Below, piece after piece: positions 11,213-20,093 of a DNA stretch of 64,000 nt. The stretch covers positions 6,675,306 through 6,739,305 of the forward strand of contig NC_012876.2 of the NCBI RefSeq assembly GCF_000003195.3, read 5' to 3'. The notes beneath the pieces were generated by a model that was not told where the DNA came from, made no database searches, and saw only the letters and a list, made by a program, of their open reading frames with translations. Each line of letters begins with the position of its first letter. Position 1 is the first letter of the stretch. This DNA comes from Sorghum bicolor. Lineage: Eukaryota; Streptophyta; Magnoliopsida; Poales; Poaceae. Position numbers and translations under genes: made by a program.

Positions 11213-11220
11213 CTTATATA
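11213..11220 (+). promoter_or_regulatory. TATA box for the membrane-protein gene
   Basis: TTATATATG lies about 120 bp before a CT-rich, probably untranslated first exon. That exon ends near CGTTCCG at about 11335, followed by a plausible donor GTATGC. The spacing suits a promoter for the 11651-11995 gene. Confidence 0.4.
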
Positions 11221-11650
11221 TGTACAGTCATCTCCTCATCGGCACCGCCCGGCCCCGCTGCAAGTGCAACGGCGCCTCTTCCTCTCATCCCCGTTCCCTC
11301 CGATCCACGCCCCATCTCCTTCCGTTCCGTTCCGGTATGCATACCAATTTGTATTCACCTCAAAATTTGTCCCACGGATTATTTCTGTCAAAAGATGGGA
11401 TTTTGTAGTGTGCCGGTCGACGGTCCACCAGACGGTTGTACTAGTACACTACTACTCTAGAGCGTCCGAACTGTCCTTCAGTTCTTGCAGATTCTTCGTT
11501 CCGTGATTCTGCACTTCCATTTTTCGGTCACGTGATGATCGCGTGACATCATCCTTGTTTCCGTGATTCTTGAAAATTGTTTCTTGTTGTTGTCTTGTTG
11601 CTCTTCCAATTAATTAGCAGAGGACCACGTACGGTGCCACGCCGTCGCCG

Positions 11651-11995
11651 ATGAGCAATCCGGGAAGCAGGGCCATGTGCACCGGCTTCACCGTCATGCT
11701 GCTTTCTGTCAGCGCGGGCATAATAATCCACTCCGGCGCCGGCGGCTTCGGCTTGCTCCTCCTCTGCTTCACGGGGGTCCTGGTCGCCGTCGGTGTCAGC
11801 ATGACCGATGTCCCTGCGGCGTTCGGCGGTGCACATGCTCTCGGAGCGAACACCGCCGCCGCCGTGGGGCTCGTCATGGCTTCCTGTGCCGTCACGGTGG
11901 TCTCCGGCGAGACAGAGCCCGTGCTCTGCATTGCAATGTTCACGCTGCTCTTGCTCGGGGTCTCCCTGATCAACGTGGGAGCTCGTGCTGAATAA
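11651..11995 (+). CDS. Small four-helix membrane protein, unknown function (copy 2)
   Basis: The product is 114 residues, starting MSNPGSRAMC and ending NVGARAE. It is nearly identical to the 2220-2594 protein but lacks two blocks of five residues (AGANL after FTGVL, FVIRR after ALGA). Each is a precise 15-bp in-frame difference, and both lie in or next to loops between helices. A splice acceptor (TTAATTAGCAG at about 11617) precedes the coding exon. A CT-rich first exon and TATA box lie upstream, so the gene structure looks intact. A (CCG)n tract occurs in the likely 3' untranslated region at about 12070. Function unknown. Confidence 0.6.
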   Translation: MSNPGSRAMCTGFTVMLLSVSAGIIIHSGAGGFGLLLLCFTGVLVAVGVSMTDVPAAFGGAHALGANTAAAVGLVMASCAVTVVSGETEPVLCIAMFTLLLLGVSLINVGARAE

Positions 11996-12286
11996 TCGGT
12001 TCTCAGTTCTTGAATGTATTGACGCTCGATTGAATCCTCAAGCCATACCGCTCGATTGAATCCGTCTTCACCACCGCCGCCGCCGCTGCTGCCTGTCCTT
12101 AATATAAGTGTGCTTGCTGGATAATCTTTCTCATGCCATGCGAGCTCAAGTGTCCGTTGAGTTGCTATAGTGTATAGATGTTTGGGTTTTTTCCCCTACT
12201 GGTCCTGTAAGATAATTTCGATCATTTTGATCAAATGCAGTTATATGTTTTTTTTTCTTTTCTGAAAAGTAGTGCAATCATATGTA

Positions 12287-12548
12287 CTCCCTCCGTTTCA
12301 AATTATAAGTCATTCAAACAATCTTCAAGAGTCAAAGCATTTTTAAATTTGATAAAAAATATAGAGAGAAATATAAAGATTTATGTCATAAAATAGATAC
12401 ACTATGAAAATATAACTAACAAAGAATCTAATAATACTTGGTTAGTACCAAAAATATTATTATTTTGCTATATAAATTTAGTCAAACTTAAAAAACTTTG
12501 ATTCTCCAAAATTTTTGAAATAACTTATAATTTTTGGAATGGATGGAG
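12287..12548. mobile_element. Stowaway-type MITE
   Basis: The termini are CTCCCTCCGTTTCAAATTA and GGAATGGATGGAG, flanked by TA at 12285-12286 and 12549-12550. It lies about 290 bp downstream of the membrane-protein gene. Confidence 0.85.
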
Positions 12549-12550
12549 TA

Positions 12551-13356
12551 CTAATTTGATGAACATCGCGTATTCTGCATGACTGCACATGCAAAGTTTA
12601 ACCCGGCTTAGTAAACGACTAGTACAGCTTCCTGTTGACTGGAGTTGGAATCAGGACGCGAACAAGCTGGTCCCTTTCGCATCATGATGAGGCGAGCAAT
12701 CTTAACCTGAATTTCGGTTTATTTGAATAATTTGTTCAGTGCTAGTAAATCAAACTGAGCTTGTGTTTGATTCCGAAAAACCAATAATTAGCTAGGAGAT
12801 CCCACTCTGCTTGGTCCAAAAGAAGCTGGTTAGCTAGGAGATCCCATTCGGTAATTGGTTAATCTATTTGCTTTCGCCGCCGCAGGCACCAAATACGGCG
12901 TCTGGCGGAGTGTGCGCTAACTAGTGTGTAAAGTTATTTTTAACCTCTCATTCCCTTCCACTGGATTCATATTGAGAAGTATACAAACATATATCTTAAA
13001 GTGGTGGAGAGAGCAAGAGCACATGCCATTAACAACATAAAAACTACGTCCCTATACAGCATGAAGCAAACGTGCGTGCCCGACTCTCGTGGCCGTGCAC
13101 ACCTAAGCGTTTGCACCAGCACAGCCGCCTCGATTTTCTACCTTGTATTATTGGTAGAGGAAATTTTCACCAATCCAAACAGTGACGAAGCTAGAGCAAA
13201 CTAGAAAGAAGTACACTTAGCTTGTGGATACATAGACATCTTTCGTGAAGGATACATCCTACTACTAAAAAGGCTCAAACTAAATCGTTCACACAACAAT
13301 CGCTCGCTCGCCGGTGCTGCTTAGGTCGGCCGCTGCTGCGTAGCACCTAACGCCTG
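12551..13356. other. Intergenic, nothing recognised
   Basis: No convincing gene. A duplicated phrase TTAGCTAGGAGATCCCA occurs near 12787 and 12831. Confidence 0.5.
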
Positions 13357-13359
13357 TGA

Positions 13360-14849
13360 GAGCAACCACAATGTGTGAAAAAGCAGTCCATAAGAAATAA
13401 AATAATTGCTATCAGCCAACCCATACATTGTGGGAGTGGTCCATATGTAGTCCATAGCCACCAGCCATCCCTAGCACTATGGACAACCCATAAGACAATA
13501 AAGTATATATATTTACACTGTACAACAATAAACAAAGAGAGCCGTTGCATTCGGCAGGGAGCCGTTGGGCGGGTGGACGTTGGCCTGCTTCTTTGCTGCT
13601 TCCCTTCTTCATTGCCTACAAAAACAGGCTGCTTCACTTCTTCACTGCCTACAAAAACTGAAGCTCCGTGCTTCACTCTTTCTCCACACTTCCTGAGATT
13701 TCGAACTTCTACAACACAAGAATGGAACCCCCACCTAGAAACTTTTCAGGCCTCCTCAATCAAGGCTTGAATCAAGACACTCCAACCCAATATCATGAGG
13801 GTAGTGGCCAGATTTCTCCACCTCCCCACTCCCAGATTCCCTTTGCAACATCTAATTTTCTACAGAACTTCAATCCTTTTGGTCCTCCAGGAGTACACCC
13901 ACCATATGGCCATTCTCCTCACACATTCCAAGGTGTTCCACAACAAGGGAGTTGGCAACAAGCTCCTCCACCTAGCTTTCAAGGATTTCATCTCCAGGAA
14001 AGTTTAGGTGCATCTGCAAGCAATAGGTCTCCACCAGTCCTTCAATTTGGCAATTTGGGTGGAGCTGCAGCCAACACTTGCTCCCATGGATCTGAGTCTA
14101 GTTCTCGATACTCTGCACAACAAGAGAAGCAATCAGTCAACATTGAAGATTTAAGTGCTAGCAGTGAAGAAGAAGAAGAAGAACCAAAGAGGCGTCAACG
14201 CATCAATTGGACTCCAGAAGAAAATGGGAGGTTATTCGATGCATGGACAAAACACTCCACTGACCCCGTAATCGGCATGTGCTTGCTCGCTGTGAGATGG
14301 CCTTGGACGCACGAGATCATCGGCCATTCGCTCGCCACGGGAGTTCGTTGCGCCGGCCGTCCGCGCACCACGGGAGCTCGCCTCGCCGGCCGTCTGCGAG
14401 GTGGCTGCGCCTCAGGTCGCCAGCAGTACGAGAGGAGGCCGTGTCCATCGTCGGCCGTTCGCGAGGGGGACCGCGCCCCAGGTCGCCGGGCGTCCGCAAG
14501 GTCGCCGCTCAAAGCCACCCGATCTGAATTTGGAGACTTCATCAGGACAGGATGCTACAGATCCTAGTTCATGCAGTACTTGAGGAGCTGGACATGGAAG
14601 GGCATGGCCTGATTTGGTGGAAGGGGGGAGATCGGGGACGGAGATGACGGAGGCGGCGGCGAGCGTAGCTTTCCAGCAACTTGCGCGAAGGAACGAGAGG
14701 TTGAGGAGGACCGAGATTTTTAATCCATCATGGGACCCACTTCTATGGCCAGGTTGAGCCCTATACATTGTGGCGTTTGGAATAACTAGTGCCACCTGCT
14801 GTGGGACCCATTCATACGACTGGTTGCTCCCTGCACAATGTGGTTGCTC
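13360..14849. mobile_element. PIF/Harbinger-like element carrying an ORF1 fragment
   Basis: The termini are GAGCAACCACAATGTG and its near-complement CACAATGTGGTTGCTC. They are flanked by TGA at 13357-13359 and 14850-14852, the 3-bp duplication size of this superfamily. The 1,490-bp element carries the N-terminal part of a PIF/Pong-type ORF1 (Myb/SANT-like DNA-binding protein) and then about 300 bp of GC-rich DNA of other origin. No DDE transposase is present, so it is non-autonomous. The right flank has a tandem copy that resembles the unoccupied site. Confidence 0.8.
13722..14567 (+). pseudogene. Truncated PIF/Harbinger ORF1 fused to GC-rich sequence
   Basis: The frame is 281 residues from MEPPPRNFSG. 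Residues 1-165 are Gln/Pro/Ser-rich, as in PIF/Pong ORF1 proteins. An acidic run (SSEEEEEEPKRRQR) follows, then the start of the SANT/Myb-like domain (INWTPEENGRLFDAWTKHST). The family normally continues through a further two helices and a C-terminal domain. Here the sequence switches at about residue 185 into Arg/Gly/Ala-rich residues of low complexity that read like translated GC-rich DNA. The product cannot have a complete DNA-binding domain. ORF1 of this superfamily normally helps the transposase bind and enter the nucleus; this copy is presumably inactive. Confidence 0.65.
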
Positions 14850-14850
14850 T

Positions 14851-14920
14851 GATGCTTTAGCCTGTTGCCTAGGCTGCAACATGCCTGTGATGCTTTAGCC
14901 TACTGCCTAGGCTGCAACAT
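14851..14920. repeat. Tandem duplication flanking the PIF-like element
   Basis: GATGCTTTAGCCTGTTGCCT at 14851 and GATGCTTTAGCCTACTGCCT at 14889 begin 32-bp copies that differ at two positions. The spacer GCCTGT before the second copy also occurs directly left of the element (13352-13357). Confidence 0.85.
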
Positions 14921-14921
14921 A

Positions 14922-15164
14922 GGCCTTGTTTAGTTCCCAAAAAATTTTGCAAAATTTTTCAGATTCTCCGTCACATCGAATCTTTAGACGCATGTATGGA
15001 GTATTAAATATAGATGAAAATAAAAGCTAATTGCACAGTTTGGTCGAAATTGACGAGACGAATCTTTTGAGCCTAGTTAGTCTATGATTGGATAATTTTT
15101 GTCAAATACAAACGAAAGTGCTACAGTGTCGATTTTGCAAAAATTTTTGGAACTAAACAAGGCC
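14922..15164. mobile_element. Tourist-like MITE, ATA duplication
   Basis: Termini GGCCTTGTTTAGTTCCC and GGAACTAAACAAGGCC, flanked by ATA on both sides (14919-14921 and 15165-15167). 243 bp, the same length as the 8791 copy. Confidence 0.85.
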
Positions 15165-15249
15165 ATAATGGATGACTACTCGGTCCTTTCAGGCTACAGT
15201 TTGTTTCTAAATTTTTGGTAACATCAAAACTTTAAACGTATTAGGCTTA

Positions 15250-15595
15250 GGGCCTGTTTAGATTGGAAACGAAAATTTTTTGGATGTCACATCGGATATG
15301 TCGGAAGGATATCGGGAGAGGTTTTTACAGACTAATAAAAAAACAAATTAAATAGCTCGTCAGGAAACTGCAAGACAAATTTATTAAGCATAATTAATCT
15401 ATCATTAGCACATGTGGGTTACTGTAGCACTTAAGGCTAATCATGGAGTAACTAGGCTTAAAAGATTCGTCTCGCGATTCTCAACTAAACTATGTTATTA
15501 GTTTATTTTTTTATCTACATTTAATGTTCTATGCATGTGTCTAAAGATTCGATGGGATGGATGAAAAATTTTTGGGTGGGGAACTAAACAGGGCC
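15250..15595 (+). mobile_element. Tourist MITE, GGGCCTGTTTAG family, TTA duplication
   Basis: Begins GGGCCTGTTTAGATTGG and ends GGAACTAAACAGGGCC, flanked by TTA at 15247-15249 and 15596-15598, typical of PIF/Harbinger insertion. A second copy lies inverted at 16807-17152. Confidence 0.85.
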
Positions 15596-15598
15596 TTA

Positions 15599-16806
15599 AA
15601 AGATTGTTATATTGAATGTTTTATGCATGCTGTAAGATTCGATATGACTAAAAATATAAAAAATTTTGTAAAATCTTTTAAGAACTAAATAAGGCCCAGA
15701 ACTATAGCAATCGATGTGACTAATAGGTTTTTTTAGTTTTGCGGGTTCAAGTAAAACTAAATTAGGTCTTCTTTAGTTTGCGAAATTTTTTTAGGTCTGT
15801 AGCACTTTCATTTTTATTTAATAATTATTGTCTAATAATAAACTAACTAGGCTTAAAAGATTCGTCTCGTAAATTACAGGTAACTGTACAATAAGTTATC
15901 TTTTTTATTTATATTTAATGGTCCATGTATATGTCAAAAGATTTAATATGATAGAGAATCTTAAAAAAATTTAGGAACTAAACAAGTTCTGGCATGTGCC
16001 ACAGTCGAACAGGCGGGTTCTGAATGGCCCCGGGTTCTGAATGGGCCCCACACACATGATGTCCAGGCGTGCAGCAGGAGCGCCAACCACAGCAGCAGCA
16101 CGAACCACGAAGCAAGGCAGCATGCAAAGCAGGAACGAGGGCCAGCATGTAAAGCAGCTTGCAGCAGGCTACCTAGGCTTTGTTTAATTCGACTTTTTTT
16201 TAAAAAAAAACTATAACACTTTTATTTGTATTTAATAAATATTGTTAAATTATATAAACTAATTAAATTTAAAAAGTTTGTCTTATAATTAAACTATGTA
16301 ATTAGTTATTTTTGAGTCTATATTTATGTGCCGAAAGATTTAATGTGACAGGAAATCTGAAAAATTTTGTAAACTTTCTGTAGGCCTTGTTTAGTTCTAT
16401 TTTTTTTTTCAAAATAGTAATAGTAACACTTTTGTTTGTATTTGACAAATATCGCCTCGCAAATTACAGATAAACTATGTAATTATTTATTATTTTTATC
16501 TATATTTAATACTTATGACGTAAGATTTGATATGACAAGAAATCTAAAACTTTTTGCAAATTTTTTTAAACTAATCAAGGCCCAGAACTAAGGCCTTGTT
16601 CAGTTTCCAAAATTTTGGATTTTGACACTGTAGCATTTTTGTTTTTATTTGACAAATATTATTTAATTAAGGACTAATTAAATTCAAATGATTCATCTCG
16701 CGATTTAAAAGGAAACTGTGTAATTAATTTTTATTTTCATCTATATATTTAATGCTTTATACATGTACATTCAATGTGCCGGGAAATCTTAAAATTTGTT
16801 CCAAAC
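15599..16806. mobile_element. Cluster of at least four degenerate MITEs
   Basis: Decayed copies of the GGCCTTGTTTAG family can be discerned at about 15766-15985, 16182-16390, 16384-16579 and 16591-16806. Each retains pieces such as GTAGCACTTTCATTTTTATTT, ATTCGTCTCGTAAATTACAG or GGAACTAAACAAG. The last one is cut off by the next MITE at 16807. A short CAGCAG-rich spacer lies at 16060-16170. Confidence 0.55.
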
Positions 16807-17152
16807 TCCCTGTTTAGTTCTCTATCCAAAATTTTTTCATCCATCCCATCGAATCTTTGTACACATGCATGGAACATTAAATGTAGATAAAAAAATAAAC
16901 TAATTACACAGTTTAGTTAAGAATCGCGAGACGAATCTTTTAAGCCTAGTTACTCCATGATTAGCCTTAAGTGCTACAGTAACCCACATATGCTAATGAC
17001 AGATTAATTATGCTTAATAAATTTGTCTTGCAGTTTCCTGACGAGTTATGTAATTTGTTTTTTTATTAGTTTTTTAAAAACCTCTCCCGACATCCTTCCG
17101 ACACATCCGATGTGACACCCAAAAAATTTTTGTTCCTAATCTAAACAGGCCC
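16807..17152 (-). mobile_element. Tourist MITE, inverted copy of the 15250 element
   Basis: Read in reverse complement it matches 15250-15595 along nearly its whole length (GGGCCTGTTTAGATTAGG at the right end, AGAACTAAACAGGG at the left). It lies about 1.2 kb away in opposite orientation. The left terminus has lost its outermost bases. Confidence 0.8.
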
Positions 17153-17268
17153 TAAACAAGGCCTAAATAAGGCTGAGCATGCATAGCAGCATCCTAGCAA
17201 GCTAGCTACCATTAGCACAGCAGCAGCACGCGCGGCACCTACTTGCAATACTACTCCTAGCAGGCTAG

Positions 17269-17511
17269 GGCCTTGTTTACTTCACTCTGGAAACCAAAAA
17301 GTTTTCAAGATTCCCCGTCACATCGAATCTTGTGGCACATGCATGAAACATTAAATATAGACGAAAATAAAAACTAGTTACACAGTTTAGCTGTAAATCA
17401 CGAGACGAATCTTTTGATCCTAGTTAGTCCATGATTAAATAATATTTGTCACAAACAAACGAAAGTGCTACAGTACCGAAAACTTTTCACTTTTCGGAAC
17501 TAAACAAGGCC
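17269..17511. mobile_element. Tourist-like MITE, TAG duplication
   Basis: Termini GGCCTTGTTTACTTCAC and GGAACTAAACAAGGCC, flanked by TAG at 17266-17268 and 17512-17514. 243 bp. Confidence 0.85.
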
Positions 17512-17635
17512 TAGCTAGCATTTAGCATGCACAGTAGCAACACATTATTACACCCACCTGCAGGTTGCTGCAGATGAGCAGGCCCAGCTCATGCGTGTGG
17601 ACGGGGCAGGCGATGCAACGTCCAATCACCGAAAC

Positions 17636-17722
17636 GCCCACCCGCCCAGACATCACTCCCTCCTCCGCTTGCTGGACACCCACCCACCCAGACATCACTC
17701 CCACCCTCCGCTCGCTGGACAC
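17636..17722. repeat. Short tandem duplication, about 44 bp
   Basis: CCCAGACATCACTCCC followed by TCCGCTTGCTGGACAC or TCCGCTCGCTGGACAC occurs twice in succession. The frames across it are Pro/Thr-rich but not recognisable. Confidence 0.6.
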
Positions 17723-19248
17723 GACCGTGTCATTCTCTCCTCCGCTCCCTGCACTTTTCGACCTCCTCGATCCGTCGCACCTGCTTGCCGTCGCCGCGAC
17801 GCCGTCTTCGTCGTCTCAACACCATCGTCTCAACACCAGCCACCACGCCTAGGTCTCTTTCGCTACCGTTGATGCCAGGCAAGCGCACGACGACGACGAG
17901 GACCAAGGAAGCTACCCCGTAGCCTACCTACGGCCGATGAACGCCACCCATGCCCAGCAGGTTGTCGGCAATCCGAGGTGTGCCACGGAGAAGACGACTC
18001 ACCGACGGCGCGGCACATCTCCTGTTGGTAAGCACGCGAGCACATGCACAGTGTGATCGGCGCTGCCGCCATCTCCGACTCGAAGTTGCGCGACCTCGTG
18101 CTCGCCTTGTAAGGTTGGCTGCTCTTGCCCACCACCTGTTTCCTCAAATGTGTACAGATTCATGTTGTGTTACTCTTCTGTGGATACTCGATAAACAAAT
18201 TGTCTAGAATTTCTACGAAAAGCAGCGGGCACCGATCAATTTGCTGATTAGGACACTACATCATGCCATGAAGTCAGAATTTGTTTAGGCTTAACCAAAA
18301 TAAAATGATCATTTTCAAACGGTCTGTAGACTACATTTTTTCTTGTCTAAATCTGTGGTATTGTGAAGCTAGCATGTAGCAATGTTGCTGCACAAAAATA
18401 ATTCAGACTTATACTGCCCTTCTCATATACGAGTTTCAGACTGTCACACGAGTTGCAGCGAATGAAAACCAAGTCTTAAACAAATTTATTTGAATGTTGG
18501 GCCATTATTCGTTGAAAATTATTTTTTTGACAAGTTAATGTAAAGTGTAGGGATCCAGGATCATGAAGCTTGGCTTGCCATAGACTTTATTTTATTCTGA
18601 AATCTCTGTTTCTGTTGCCATCAGTTTTTTGGTTTATGAAATTCTTCCTATTCTTTGCCTATAACAAATCACCTGTTAGCCGATAATAAATCACCGCATC
18701 TACACACTAAAAACATTGTGGATCAGATCTTGATCACTTGTTAGTCTCTGAATTATTAAAAATTATTGAAGATAATTCAGCTAAGCAGTCTTTAGTACTC
18801 CTTCATCAAGGTATTTCAGAGATTGTGTGTCACAATCTCTAAGGTAGGATGAGCTTTTGTTCGGAAGGAATTAATAGAGAACAGCAGCATGTGCTTGCCT
18901 GCTTTTGAAACAGACTTGTAGGAAGAACGACTTCTGAAACTCGATAAGAGGTTTAGAACCTGGTGCTAGCATGCTTACAGTTGTTCAGTATATTTTCTCT
19001 TTGTCCTTTTATTCATGGCACAAACAAAACTGATTTAGTATAATAAGAGGACCGAATAAAGAGAGGATGCTAGAATTGGATTTCACTGTAGACAGAACTT
19101 AGTATAATAAGATTCACTGTGTTTTACACTCTTTTTTTAACTGAATGATAGAGCTCCTTGATATAGATTGTCATTTTTGTTGTGTGAATCTCTGAACCAA
19201 TGCACCAGCTGCTACAAAACACCTGCATGGATCATGTAGGTGTGAATT

Positions 19249-19494
19249 TTGATCCGGTGCTGCTTTGCTAGAATTAACAAGGCACAAGGGCAGACTATCC
19301 CTAATGCTGGTGTGTATTTGTCTCAACCGGTGTTCTCCCATGGTCAGTTGTATGTTGCGCTATCTAGAGCCACGGCCAGATCGAACATTAAGATCCTTGC
19401 CATCCCATCCAGTGATAAGAATGATAAGAAAAAGAAGACAAAAGTAAATGGTACATTCACAAAGAATATTGTCTACAAGGAGGTCCTCACTTGA
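19249..19494 (+). pseudogene. Helitron Rep/helicase, C-terminal fragment
   Basis: About 80 residues match the end of plant Helitron helicases. NKAQGQTIPNAGVYL and QPVFSHGQLYVALSRAT are the last PIF1-type SF1 helicase motifs, and the tail TKNIVYKEVL is the usual Helitron C-terminus before the stop at 19492-19494. Everything upstream (Rep endonuclease, motifs I-IV) is absent. Intact proteins of this family exceed 1,000 residues and carry out rolling-circle transposition. This is a remnant, but it fits the Helitron terminus 390 bp downstream on the same strand. Confidence 0.85.
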
Positions 19495-20093
19495 TGACAA
19501 GGTATTGTCTTATGTTTTGCACAACTTTTGTATTTTTACATTTCTGTCCTTTGGTACTGACATTTGTCGTATACATCTGAATGTTAGGTAATAATAGAGG
19601 AGATCGCAAAGAAATGAGAGACAAGTAGTTATGACTTGCTGATATGTTACTGATTGGATGTAAAAATTATATATAACTGTAACATGTTTTTAAAGGCTTA
19701 TGTAATATTATATTGATGTTTAACTATCACCGTTGAAATATAGGTTCTTACATTATAGATAATTGAAGTTGATGTTTTAGTTGCACATTTAAAATTAGAG
19801 TTAACTATCTATCTTTCTAAAACACCCTCATACATATGTTATTGTGGTATTTTGTATTCCCGTTGCAACGCACGGTTATTTACCTAGTATATAATGAAAT
19901 TTTGGACTCAAGCATTATTTCCACAATTTCTAGAGGGTGCATTTGCACCCCCTAACTACACATGTAGCTTCACGCCCTGCCAAAGCCGAACTATATAAGC
20001 TACGCGACGACATGAAAATACTTTAAACCAGACAATCCAAGGTAGTAAGTAGAGTCTCCTAAAATGGATTAATCATGTTATGTGTGATCTAAA

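Larger units (their letters stand above)
17512..19887 (+). mobile_element. Helitron 3' portion, 5' end not located
   Basis: The right end is a Helitron terminus: hairpin-forming CCCGTTGCAACGCACGG at 19859-19875, a short AT-rich stretch, then CTAG at 19884-19887 followed by T. About 390 bp inside lies the C-terminus of a Helitron helicase in the same orientation. I could not find the 5' TC end, so the left limit is nominal. The GC-rich 17560-18170 segment may be captured DNA. 18210-19240 holds nothing recognisable. Confidence 0.6.
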
